DNA from: Talpa occidentalis
Lineage: Eukaryota > Chordata > Mammalia > Eulipotyphla > Talpidae
Direction of reading: 5' to 3'
Assembly: GCF_014898055.3 (NCBI RefSeq)
Contig: NW_023604861.1
Location: 102,798,083-102,862,082, forward strand
DNA length: 64,000 bases
A program made the translations under genes and the position numbers. Position 1 is the stretch's first letter, and each line of letters starts with the position of its first letter. The notes beneath the pieces were generated by a model. The model saw only the letters and a program-made list of their open reading frames with translations, searched no databases and was not told the origin of the DNA. Positions 12,401-26,300 of this stretch are shown piece after piece.

Positions 12401-15400
12401 ATAATAGACCCTTTCCCATTAGGTTGTTGTGAGAATAAAGTTAATCCAATTAGAAAACTTGGAAATTTGGTTTCCTTGAATGAGAACAGATATCTTCCCT
12501 TCTTTCTCCAAAGTATAATAGCATCATATCCTGAAAGTCTATTTTGTTCAGTTATTCTCTCTAAATCGTACATGTTTCAAGTACATATCTCAAGCAAGTT
12601 TACAATGTTATTTAACTTCTAAAAAATCATCTTTTTGCTTTTGTAAGTTAGTTTGCTATGGAAAAGAAAGGCTGTGCACACCCTTTATTTTATACCAGGT
12701 TCTTGTTTTAGAAACTGAAGGGGAAGCAGCCACGCCTCATAGTTGGAGGCCAAAGAGAGGGTCAGTTCACAGGGGCCCCCAGTCAGGGCCAGGCTCTCTT
12801 CTAGGTGTTCCTGCTCACACCCTCTGAGCTGCTGGGTCAGCTCAGTGTCATCAGGGTTCCCAGACTTGTCACCTCACACAGGCAAGGGAAATGAATTTTT
12901 TAACAGATCATTTCCAAGGCACCTTGTACAAATAGAAAACTTTAAGGAACTTAAGTAGGAAACAGTTTTTTTTTTAAAGATTTATTTTTATTTATTTATA
13001 CAAGCACTGGGTACAGTCAGAAGCACGGGAGGGTGAGAGAATGAGCTAGAGCCACAGCAGGGAGCAGAGCAGACAGACTGAAGTACACTGTTGAGGGGAG
13101 CAGCGGGCGGCAGGAGAGGTCTGCGTGCCATGTGGGACCCTCCTCTGGTGGTCGGGGAGCAGCCGGGGATTGAACCAACGCTGCAGAGGCTGCGGGCAGC
13201 TTCGCAACCCAGCGCTCAACCACTGAGCCATGGGGGAGGTCCAGTAGGAAACAGTTTTAAAGCAAAATGCTGCCAAAGCAATTATTGCTGTTTTAAAGCT
13301 GTCTATCAGAATTCATCACCAGAGTTGTAAGGCAGAATTACGCATTGGATGAATGCACCTTTTCCTCTAGCAAAACAATAGAACGATGAAGAGAAATGAT
13401 GATGAGAAATTGCAGACTCCTGTGTTCCCATCTGATTGGACTTTCTGGTCTTGTGGGTTGATGAGGATATGGTGTTCCTGTCCATTTGTCTTCTGAGAGC
13501 ATCTGGAAGGATGTGAAGATGCTGTCTCTAGTCAGAGGTGCTCACATTTCTGTATATAGAAAATACATATACCTTGTGGGCTACCTCCTGCCCCAGTCTC
13601 TCTGCTCCTGTTCCCCAGGCTTACTTTCTTCGGTGATTTTTATCACTGTATGTACGGCATGTAATCACTTAATAGTCTGCTGTGTACGCACTGTCCCTCT
13701 CTCCTCAAGTGGAGGCTCTGGGGGTGGAGGCCTTGTGTTATTTCTTTGGTCTAACTCTGTGGAGATTAGAATGCACATAGTTAAAACTAATAATATCTAC
13801 ATTCTCAATGAATTTTTTTTATTTTCAGTTGTTTCACATCTGCAATCTGTTTTGATTCTCACAAGGGCCTGTGTTTTGTTTTACTGCTGGCATTCATTTA
13901 TGTGTTCACTTTCTAAACTCAGCTTATGAGTGCTAATGAATGGTTTTCCTAAAGGGATTTGGCCAATAAAATAGCTAATTTATGTATTTAATGATTTTAC
14001 TCCCTCTGCAGTGATTTTATTTTCTTTTCATTTGGTCATGATGTTTTAATTCTGTGTTTTGAAATCACTGATACCAGGGGGGTTGCTACAGTTCCAAAAT
14101 CTCTGAACAACATGTATAATTGGCAGGACTCCAGTCTTCTATTTTTCCATAAAATATGTTACAAGTTGATAATTATTTTGATGAAACATCATGATTATGA
14201 TGAAGGTGGAACCTTGTGAATTCTTAACATATACACATCCTGATACCCATTGAGGCCTCTTTGGTCTTCAGAACACTAGGCAAAGGGGAGGGCATATGGG
14301 TGGGGGGAAGAAGAAATTGGTTATCAGAAGCCAGAGAGGAGGCCATGTGAATGAAAATATTGTGATTCTAGGGCCTCCCCTGGTGGCGCAGGCGGTTGAG
14401 CGCAGCGCTATGAAGCTGTCCGCAGCCTCTGCTGCGCCGTTCCATCCCGGCAGGCCAGCGAGAGTCCCACATGGCGTGGCAGACCTCTCCTATCATGCCC
14501 GCTGCTCCTCTCAGCAGTGTACTTCAGTCAATTTGCCTGTTCTGTTCCCCGCTCTGTCTCTGGTGAATCCTCTCACCCTCCCACTCATCTGGCCTGTACC
14601 CTGGTTCTTGTATAAATAAATAAACAAATCTTAAAAAAAAAAAAAGAGAGCAAGAGCCTCACCTTTCAAAAAAAAAGAGAAAATATTGTGATTCTAGAAA
14701 AATGTTGCACTCTTCTAGAAAATAGTGTAACTTACCGAAGAGGATAGTTCTTTATTTAACCCAGAACACAATAGTTCCCCTCCATGTAAACAGCCAGGGA
14801 CTATAGTTGAGTGTTAGCAACCACTTAATTGAAAAATGAAATTAGGGGGCCTCCCTGGTGGCTCAAGCGATTGAGCACCGCACTGTGAAGCTGTCCGCAA
14901 TCTCTGCAGCGCGGGTTTGATCCGTGCTGCCTGGGGAGAAACCCACATGGCGCAGAAGTCCTCTCCTGTCTCACCCGCTGCTCCCCTCAGCAGTGTATTT
15001 CAGTCAGTCTGCCTGTTCTGTTCCCCACTCTGTCTCTGGTGAATCCTCTCACCCTCCTGCACATCTGGTCTGGACCCCGGTTCTTGTATAAATAAATAAA
15101 TCTTTAAAAAAAAGTCTCTAAAAAAATGAAATTAGGTAGCAATTACTGGCAATTGTGGGTTCCCTAACTATACTCTTACTTATTTTTGGCAAGTGGCAAA
15201 TTGTTTAAAAGGCAGACTCTTAAGGGAATAAAGCCAACCAAAAAACAAGATCAACCTAAGGTGGTTGGGTAGGTGGTGTAGGCTTGCTGGATAACCTTGT
15301 GCAAATTAATGATAGGAGCAGGCAAACAACAAAATCAAAATTGGCATAAATAATTTACTAACATGTAGGCTGAAAGAATGACAAATCTTAGGATTTAACA

Positions 15401-17344
15401 TCTAGCCTAGACAATAGAAAAAAAAATTACTTTCAACTGTCCACCTGAATGGAAAATTTGAATCCAAGTTCCAATATACCAGAGTCTTTATCACCACTCC
15501 CCAGTATATGCTCCTGCAAAGGGTCTATTCAGAAGTAGTCATCAGGATTAACTACTCTCTGGATTCTGGAATTCTCCCCCCAAGTGTCTACCCACTGGGA
15601 AGTTTTATTGATTATCAGACATTGAAAGAAATTGGTTATCCGAAGTCAGAGAGGAGGCCATGTGAATGAAAATAATCTCTTGAAATATAATCCTTTCTTG
15701 GACAAACTCCTTCATCAAATGGTGTGAAAATGAAGAAAGAAGAAAAAGAAAAGAGAAAGAAGAAGGGGGAGCCTAGAGTCACAGGAGATGGAAACCAGTC
15801 AAACGAAAGACACTTAGAATCACAGGAAGGCCGTGGGATCTGCTTCAAACCAGGAAACCCAAACCTGCCATCCCCACAGATTCAGAATGAGTTACACAAC
15901 AACTTCATGCTGTATTTAGCAGAAAACAGGGTCAAAGGCTTTTCTAAATAAGAGCGTTCCATGAGTCCAAGTCCATGCTCAGCACTTTAACAGCTTGAAC
16001 CTTGCTTCCCACCTGATTATATTAGGAATTTCCCTGACATCTATGTATTACCTTTAATCCGTCTGGAGAAGCACATATTTCAATCCAGGACATACTGTAA
16101 GCAGAAATACTGCCTAAACCATCCTGCTGCCATTGTTATTTTCTTTGACAGAGTTGCCCTGATGGTGGGCAGCAAAGGTGCAATGAAGCAGTTGAATTCC
16201 AGGGGAGTCTAGAAGGTGCAGTATATGGAGTCCATCTTGGTTTCATGATGCTCATGGAGAATTTTGCAAACTTGACATGACACAATCCTCACCTCTTGTA
16301 TTGGCTGCTGTAGAATCTGAATGTACTGATGGCAAGAACCACACATCTTTGGAATCCATCCCCAGGCCTATGCCACCTATAGCTTCAAAAAAAGGAGAAT
16401 GTGCCCATTAACAAGGTAATTTAAGATGATCTGCTTTGTCAGGAAGTAGGCAAGATGGTAGAGTAGATAAATTGGTTTTGGTTTTATGAAAGTTGGAGTG
16501 GCCAATAATCTAATGTGAAATTCAAAAACATAAATAACTCAAATGAAAAGTGAGGAATGTTATTTACAGAAAGGTACAGTGTTTCTTACTGTTTCTGACT
16601 TTTGTACAAATCATAAGAATAATTTTTTTGCTTATCTTATAAAGAAAGAAATTAATCTGCTGTTTATAAGACCACTATGCAAAATAATTATGATGCTTAT
16701 ACTTTATAGGTACTAATTAGCCAGTCACTTGCATATCGAACTAGAAAAATTCCTGGAAAAAGTAGTGAGCTTTTGTAGCACAGAAATAGCCATCTAGCAG
16801 CAGGGCTGGTGAGTGTCACTTCACTGCAATAGATTTTGTAGAACCCCAGAGGGCTATAGCAGTGCTAGAAGGCACAAGATAGCTGTATTGAAGTAGTTGT
16901 TCATTTTATAATGTGCTTCATGTGCTTTCTGTCTTAACAGCCAAGATAACTTCATTCCTGGTGGGTCTGCTCAAAACTGATTGGATAGCAGGAGGTTGGG
17001 GACACTCTGGGGCTTGTGTGCATCCCCTCCTAGACCCTTGGGCCAGGAGATTCAGTGCTTGGAGGATGCTTCAGGCCTCCCTGTTCCTGCTCAGAGTGCA
17101 GTTCCTCCAGAACATCTCTGTGAATGGGGCCGAAGAATTTTCTGTCATTTGAAGAGATGCCTTGCTCTTTTTTTGAAATGTGATTTTCCTGGAAAATCTT
17201 TTATTTTACATATCAAATTTTTGAGTATTATCTTCAGTCTTTGACCTCTACCCCCTGTCCTTTTGTGTAATGGGAAAGCTCTGTCAGCATTGATGTACTC
17301 TTTCTAAGGAAGAAACATGAATCCAAAAGGCTTAATAATGACTC

Positions 17345-17377
<33 letters not shown>

Positions 17378-20300
17378 TATGAATAATACCAAACACTCAC
17401 AACTTTTAAATCTTCATGAGTAATTATGGGATTGCCAATTAAAAACTAAACATGAAATTTCTGGTTATGGATGTTTACAGTTTACCCAGCAAACAAACTT
17501 CTTCAACTCATTAGATACAGGAAAATTCTGTGTGTGTGTGTGTGTGTGTGTGTATAGAAAGACTGGGGGTGTATGCCAGAGGTGTAAGGTGGGGTGAGAG
17601 GATTCACCAAAGTAGGGAGCAGAGCAGGTGGATTTACTGAAATACACTGCTGAGGGGAGCAGTGGGCGAGACAGGAGAGGTCTGCTGCACCATATGTAGG
17701 CTGGGGATTGAATTCAGGCCATAGCAATGATAGTTCAAAAACTGAGACTTAACCCCTAGTCTATCAGGAAGGCTCCAATACAGGCTAATTCTTCAAGCCC
17801 AGGTTCTTGTGGAGAGGAAAATCCATTGGACTTACACTGCTGATAGCCTGGGCTTGGAAATAATGAGTCTGAGATTGAAGGCAAGGGCACAAGTCAAATT
17901 CTTTGTCTAGTCCTGGTCCATGGGTCAGATTAGAATTCAGCTGCCTCCAATGGAAAGAAAACTCCCAGACTGGCTGTGGACCCCAGAAGTTCTCTCAACC
18001 TGTGGAAGTGAACTTCACCAATTCATTGTGCTGCTCAGACAGAAGCTGTCAGAGAACTTACCCCATTGACAGAAATATACAAACATTCAGCCCTGTCCCC
18101 TGAGGAGCTGAGCCATACCCTTGCTTAGGAGATGGACAGCTTGTCCTATAATTCAAGGAGTATTGGGGCCCAAGTTGTGTTCTCATTGCTGTGGTTGAGA
18201 TTTCAAGTTAGAAGGCTAAAAAGAATGGTGAAGAGAATCGAATGGAAGGTTCCACCAGCCCAGTTTCCATTGAAGTCTAAAGAATGGCTTTTGGGTTTTT
18301 GGTCTAGACAGGTAGCCTCCCTCGTGGGTTCAAAGGTATGTCACATGCTCCATGAGATGGGTGGAGGGGAAGAAGCTGGCAGGCAAGCTGGAGAACCAAC
18401 ACATGTCTTGACTCTAGAAGGCTCCTGCCAGGGTCAGCTGATTCCCACAAACCAGGTGGATGGGTGACAAAGGGCCTAGTTCTGCTGATTTTTCTTTTGA
18501 ACTTTTGACACTATTCTCTTTTGTCAATTAAAATATGAATTTCCAGTCTTAGTAGTCTTTTTAAAAGGCACTAACCTTTAAAAATATACCCATGGATAAA
18601 ATCAATGAATTTAGAAGTTGGAAATATAATAAAACAATCATGCATCTATTCTTGTGCTCATGCTCACTGAACATTGTTTTGAATAGATCTATGGAAATAT
18701 TGATATAATAAACATACATACTGTGGTAGATTGTTAATTTGTTTTTTAAAGATTTATTTATGCATACAAGAATGGGGTACAGGCCAGAGGTGTGGGGGGA
18801 GAGAGAACTCACCAGAGACAGAGTGGGGAACAGAAAAGGCAGAATGACCAAAATACACTGCTGAGGGGAGCAGCAGGTGAGACAGGAGGGGTCTGCTATG
18901 CCATGTGGGTAGCTCCCTGGCCAGAGATCGAATTTGTGCTGCAGAGGCTCCGGATAGCTTCATAGGTTGTATCTTAACCTCTTGTGCCACCAGGGAGGCC
19001 CTATATTGTTAATTATTGACTCAAATATTCTTCTTTGACATTTTTCTTGGAACATTTTGTAAAATTTACTTATATTGTTCTTTGAACTGTTTAAAAATTC
19101 TGAGTTTTTGCTCTTTATTTTAAACAGCCCATGCTTTGCACATTTTCTGTCACTACTCCCTGAATTGCTTTTCAAAGACTCAGTCCAGAGGTTTTGGGGC
19201 AGATGATTAATGAATGTTTTAGGTTATATACATGGGCCTGCCTGTCAGTGGAGACCAATTTAACAACATTATCTTTTCAAGCTTGTTTAGCAGTATGTCA
19301 TTTTGCTTTGTCAGAATTATAAGGATGAATAGGAAAGTGGAAAATGAGAGTGAAGATTTTTCCAATTGTGGTAAAATACATATAATATAAAATTTACCAT
19401 TTTAATCGTTGGGGTTGTACAACTCAGTGACATTAAGCACATTCACCATCTTATATAACCATCACCCCTATTAAATTTCTAGAACTTTAAAATCTTCCCA
19501 AACAGAAACTCTGCCCATTTAACATAACTCTCCTTCCCATTTCCCCCCAATCCCTGCTAAGCTTTATTCTACTTTCTGTCTCTCTGACTCTGCTTGAGGT
19601 ACCTCATTAAATGGGGTCATACACTATTTGCACTTCCTAGTCCACTTCTCAGGTGCCCCTCCTCTACAGGAAGACAAGATTGGGGACCCTTTACTATGGT
19701 TCCATCCTGACTTATATTTCCCTTTTATAGCAAGCTTAGTGTTTGTAGGGACTTCTTTGATTTTCTTTGTTTGCTTAACTGCTAACTCCAAGAGAAAGCA
19801 GAGTGATGTCTGTCTTCACTACTGTGGTGGCTTCAGTGCTTTGCACACTTCATGGTAATGAGTGCTTGGAAGTGCTTGTACGTCAGTGAGTGGGAGAATA
19901 AATAATCACAGTCATTTATCAGTTTCTATGAAGCATATTTTTCTTTGTCATGATTTTCCTATAATATACATGATTTCTACCTAACAATTTGAGGGCTGCT
20001 GAATCATTTCTCTTGCATGTATGTCTTCAGCACCAATTTAGGGATATAAAAGTGAACAGGTCACCTGTTTTCCATCTGGACACTATTTTATATGGTAGTT
20101 AAAACTTGGCATTTGAAATCAGTTGTATCTTTGTAGATTATCAAGTTCAGGAAGTCTTCTCCTCCTAGTTCACAGAAAGTTTTCATCATAGATGTTGAAC
20201 TTTTGCCAAATGCTTTTTCTGATTGACTGGTATAATCATGTAATTGTTCTTATTTGGACTATTGATATGATGGATTATGTCGATTAGTTTTTGAATATTG

Positions 20301-23300
20301 AATTAGTCTGTATCCCTGGAATAAGCTTCATTTGGTCTTGGTGTTTAAATTCTTTTTATAAGTTTCTGAATTCTTTGCTTATATTTTGATAAGAAATTTT
20401 GCATCTGTGCTATAATGCTGCACCCAATTTCTATATGTGCTTTGCTCTCTACACACACTTCCACACAATTCTTGGATACCACATGGGTGTCCTACAATGC
20501 AATTAAATTCTGACACTATCTATCAGAGCATCAGATTATTGCAGGTTAAGGGCTCAATCCCACAAGAATGCCTGTAGGCCACCTTGAGATGCCAGTCACA
20601 AGTCTGTGTTGTCACATTGTTGTGCCCCTTACTGGTGTAGATTGAATGTCCCCCCTTCTCCTTGGGTTTGATTAATTTGATAGGGATATTCACCGAATTA
20701 AGAGAAATGTTCTACTTACTAGATCATCTGTTTATTATAAGAGGATATAACTCAGAAACAGGCAGATGGAAGAGATGCATAGGGAAAAGCCTGGGGAAAG
20801 AACTGAGCACACACTTTCCCTAAATGTCCAAGTGTTCACCGCCCTGGAAGTTCTCCATGCCCATGGGTTTCATTTGTTGCATGTTTGACCATTGACTACT
20901 GATTCAACCTTAAGCTCTTCTTACATATTGGGATGGTAAGACTCAAAATTTCAACCCACCCATCACATGGCTGGTTTTATGGCAACAACGCCCTTTTTTA
21001 AGTGATGAACAAAGAGCTTTCCACAAGTACCTCATTAACATAACTAGACACCTGTGTGTCTCTCATTGTTTAGAAAATATTTTAGGAACTCCGTGCCAGG
21101 ACTGAGGTCTGAGATGAAAAATATTTTCTTTTTTTTTATAAATCAAATACCACAATACTCGTAAAGAATATTGATCTGATGCTTTCTTTGTTATACTGTC
21201 TTGGCTTTAGATGTCAGGGTCATACTAACTTCATAAAATGAACTGGGAAGTATTGCCTCCTCATCTATATTTTAGAAGTGATATTGTAGAATTGTTGCTG
21301 CTTTGTAGAATTTTATGAGAGACCTTTGGGTCTAAGGCTTTCTCCTTTTAGTTTTTTTGGGAAGTTTTAAATTATAAATTCATCTTTTAAAACACTTATT
21401 ATGCTATTCAAGTTATTAGTACATTATTAGTGCATGGAGGTAGGGATTCTGGATTCTTCCCTGTTTCCACTCACACCTCCTTGGCTGAGGAGGGATATCA
21501 GAGCTTCTCACTGCTCCCTCTGTGACCTACCGACGCCACAGAGACTGGTCACTTCATCAGTGTTAAGTGGAAATTAAATTTCCGATTCTCCACTATGCTT
21601 CCTCTGACCCACCTCGGTGACAAAGATGTGGGGGCCTCATTGCTAGGTGGTGGAAGTCTGTGTTCCTCCACTTAGCCTTCAGGGGTGCTGATTACCACTC
21701 AGCAGTGGAAAAAGCATCACCTCCCTATGTTTTCTTTTCTCACAGCAGCTCAGCATAAAGTTTGGGTGTTCCTTACAATCTAATGAGTGTGGAATCTAGA
21801 CTTAGACGTAGCTGAGGGTAGATCATCAGTTTCTTCTGTGGTATTGGCTAGAGAAAAGCAGTTATTATCTAAGTTTCCTATCTTGCTAAGCTGCCATTTT
21901 CCTGGTCCATTGTCTGGAGACAGTTTGGGCCTTTTGTTGCGAGTTGCTATCAACATCTCCAGATTACTGGCTTCTTAAGCCTCAGTCTGAAGCATTGTGG
22001 CAAAAAGCATACTCATGTGCACACTGCTGTGTTGTTCCCAGGACTGCAGATCCCTAGCTGATCTCTCCAGCTTCAGAGTTTCTTTATTTCTCTGATACAT
22101 AGTGTCTTAACTTTTCAGGTGTATTTATTGGTCTAATGTAGAAAAACACTCCAACTTCCAAGAAACAGAAGTTGGGTTATTTTATTTTAAACTTTGACAG
22201 GTGACTTCAGGCATTACAATCTTCTATCTTAATATCATTTACTTTTTTTTAATCATTCTATCATTTCTTTGTATGTGTGAAAGTTATAGTATCAAATTTC
22301 CTTTGTTTTTATAGGTTCTTTTTAATTTTGGGCTCTTTGAACTATGTGGACTTTTCCATTGTTACAGAAGTAAAAGGAAACTTATGTGTGTCTGTATATG
22401 TGCGTTATTTCTCTTTATCTACCTCTTCCAGTATCACTGATTAAATTACATTTTCCCCTGGTGCTATAAATTTTCTTACCTGGTAGACATTGTTATGCCA
22501 TTACATGCCATTATCTGAATTTCCTATTTCATCCATATGAACCTGATGAAAACATATGGCATTATTTTGGGCAGTGGTGTAGTGCAAGTCTGATATAACA
22601 CTTAAGAAGTGAAAGCTCTTCTAGAGGATCTATAGAAATTATCATTTTATCTGGCTAAATCTTGTCATTAGTTTTGTTAAATTCCCTGATATTTTTTAAG
22701 GAGATTCTGGTTGGCATTTCTGATCTTAATTTTCTCACCTGAAATCTCTCTTCTTTTCTCCATCTCAGTATATCACCCCACTCAACACTCACTTGTTTGA
22801 GAAAAAAAGCTTTGGATTAATCTGATTCATCTATTTCATTGAAAGAATAAAATTCACTCTTTTTTGTCTTTAAAGTCTTGCAATAATTCTGACCAGGAAA
22901 TTTGTATTTTTTAATACCTTGTAAGTGGACAATTTAAAAAAACTCTATATTTATAGTTGTGCTATTTTTAGTAGGGAGAAATTAAATGTATCTTTCAATT
23001 CCAGCATATGATTAAATGCTTTAACAGGTGCATTTGCATGTTGGTACATTATTGATATAGATCATTTAATTCTGATTTATTTATTGGAATCCATTTATTT
23101 TATATAATTAAATTATATAATTATTTGTTTTCTAATTTTTATTTTTTACTATTTATATTTATTATATAGGCACATATTTATCTACTAAGTTCAGTTTTAT
23201 ATTATTCAGAATTAAATTCTATTTTTGCACACCAGGTTAATAATGCAGTGATAGCAGTTTGTTGATATATCTAATCAAAATGGTGTTCCTTATATTTCTC

Positions 23301-26300
23301 TATATTGCTAATTGCAATTCCATTTGTTATAATGTGTAGCTGGTTGCTATGTTAATTGGGATGAGTAAATAAGCATTATTAGGCTTGAACAAACTTATTT
23401 ATTTCTTTTAGTACATAAAGGCAAGTTTAATACGTTCCATAAATATTTACATCTGTTCAGTTTCTTTGCTTATGTTCACAAAACAGCACTGAAATAAAAA
23501 CTCTTGTGGCCGCCATTTATTTAATCCCTTCTTGCTTGTTGAACAACTGGGCAGATCTCATAGCTGCTGTCCAAATGCAGACAATGGCCACTCTGACCGA
23601 TTCTGAATGACCTAAGCATGTAAAGATAGGAGGGCAACTTTTCCAAAACATAAACATAGGATTTCTTAAACAAATGATCTTGATTTCTTGCTGTTCTTTT
23701 CTGATACTTGCTGCTATCAGATTTTCCCCGCTTCGCTTTCTGCACACCTCCTTTAGGCTTCTGTGCTGGAAATTCTTCTTCCTGACCGTTCCCTGCATTG
23801 ATGCTGCTGCATTTCACTGGCTTCTGCTTCTCCTTGGTCACTTGCTGAACACCTGGGTTTCTGGCTGGCCTCTCATGAGCATATGAAATGATACACTGAA
23901 ATGTGTGTATTCCTTCTTTTCTTCCATCTACCTGGTTTCCCACCCTCCTTTATTGGAATAAGGACCTTCTTTGCTAAAAAAATCATCCAAAAAAAAAAAA
24001 AAAAGTGAGCCAGAGCTTTTACTCCACGTGAAAAAAAAAAGCTTTACTTGGGGTGTTTAGGAGAATTGGAATCCAAGAGTCATAAGCTAAGCCAAGCTGT
24101 GTGAGTGCTCCCGAGTGTGGGAAAAATACAGAGCTTATACAGCAGAACTGCTTATAACATTTCTCAAAGCAGAGAAGAAAAGCATGCAGACAGAAAGGCA
24201 CTTACATGTCAGTGCAGTGACAGAGTCTTCTCTTGGGAGCTAGGGCCTGGTGGCATTTTCCAAATCCTGTGAGAAGTCTGGTACAGTTGCTTCAAACTCT
24301 ACAAATTCCTTGGTTCGGGATTATGGCTTAATGGAGGTGATGTCTACAGTTGAAAATACAGCTTGCTAAGCATTCAGGCATGGAGGACCTGTCAGTTCCA
24401 GTGCCCACATGGCCTCCTACTCCACTTGGGATATTTCCTTATCAATTTTGATTTTCTGGTTTCTCGGTCATCTTTACACCTTTCAACACTGAGTGGAGTT
24501 GGCACTCCCACACAAGACCATTGGGCCCTTGAGGCCAGGTGGCAGAGCAAGGAAAGAAAATGTCAAGGAAAGGAAGTGGGATTCCCAAACTAGACCTTAC
24601 CCATTTTCCAGTTTCCTGCAATAGGTCCTATTTTTTGCTTCTGTGCCTTTCTTTGTAATTATTTTCTCTTGCTTTTTCATATAGAAAAGGGGAAGGAACC
24701 CAAAATTTGGGGGCATGTGTGATGTGAGCACAGTGGTTATTTTTATGAAATGGACAACTCAGTTATTGTTACAGAACTTCATGTGGTATGTGTATTTATC
24801 CCCATTTTACAGATGAGCAAACTGAGCTGACTACTAAGCTATCCAAAGCCACAGGCAGAGAGTGGGGAGCTGGAGTCAAAGCTAGGGGGCTGTCTTCAGA
24901 GGTCTAGGGCACTCATAGGGCCTTCAGGTTAGTCCTTATTCTGCATTTCAGAAAGGAGCTGATTGTACTTGGACCTAGGGACCCAGTGAGGCGATTAGTG
25001 GCATGTCCAGTAACATCCCACAGGGACAGCTGTGTACAGAAGCAGGACTCAGTGTGAGGAGAGGATGCAAAGATATGGTTTTCAGTAGACATTTTTATAA
25101 CTTCTCTGTTTACAGGTCAGCATGGGTAATGAGCAGCTGAACCAGTTAAATACATTATTTCCTGAAAATGATTGCAACCTCCTTTGACATTAATAATAGA
25201 ATAGTCAATGCTGAGAAATGATGTGACTGTCCAACATAAAAATACTCACTGTAGTATTTAGAAATCAGCATTTTAAATCTCTTCAAATTATTATGATCAC
25301 CCCCCCTTTTTTTGGGTCACAAACTATTTCATGGTATGACCTTAGTATGGTTTGCAGAAATTATTAAAACTTCTATCATGCAAGTTTCTAAGAACGTGTT
25401 CTGTCTTTTTAATAGTCCTATAATTCAGATAATTTCCCTATATTACTTTAATCCTAAAATGAATGAAATGCCTTTTGGGATGATTTACTATTGCTTTGCA
25501 AATAAAGTTTCCCTTCACACAAGCTCCATCAGGAGACCTTTCTGACTCTTCCCACATTGCCCTACATGTGGGTAGAACCCACATCTCCCTCCTCTTTTCC
25601 TGCTACAGGTACCTCCCTCTGATTTTTCTGGGCTCTACCATGAGTTAGAGATAGGATTTTCATCTATTTCTTCATTCCTGTAAGACTCTGCAGTCTTATT
25701 ACTTGTCTGCCCTGTGTGCTTATTACTTGTCTGCCCTGCCAGATGCTGCCTTCTCCATGGTGCCCTCAGCAGAGCCCCTCCTCTGTTCCCATAGCACTTG
25801 GCCATCAGCCTGGTTCATGTGGTGGGTGCAGGGCCCCTGCAACTGAGTGGGTCATGCCCCACCATACCCAGCTACTGAGGGGACTCAGCAGGGCTGGGCA
25901 TGGCCTGCTGTACTCAGTTACTAAGGGCACCCCCCAAGCAGAAGTCAGTCATGCTCTGCTGTACCCCAATCCAGGAGCCTCCTAAGTGTGGGGGTTGGGG
26001 GTTGGAGGGGTTAAAACAGACACTCCTCTTACATTTTGTCCCTTTAACATTCTACTTCTGTGGAGGTATCACACTCCCAGACTTCAAACTATACTACAAA
26101 ACCATAATAATCAAATCTGCATGGTATTGGCACAAGAACAGACACATAGACCAATGGAACTGAATACAAAATCCAGAAATAAACCCACAGATTTACAGTC
26201 AACTAATCTTTGACACAGGAGCAAAGAATATGCAGTGGAGCAAAGAAAGTTTGTTCAATAAATGGTGCTGGGAAAACTGGGTCGCTACATGCAAAAGAAT

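Noticed and set aside
13486..13929. 147-codon open frame in intron 1
   Set aside because: Starts at CTG, composition is that of T-rich intron sequence, no domain seen.
15724..15951. Lys/Glu-rich open frame (75 codons), possible processed pseudogene
   Set aside because: The purine-rich start explains the openness, I recognise no parent gene, and there is no poly(A) or TSD.
17347..17554. Two GT repeats close together as a possible array
   Set aside because: Ordinary dinucleotide microsatellites; not a CRISPR or other spacer-repeat structure.
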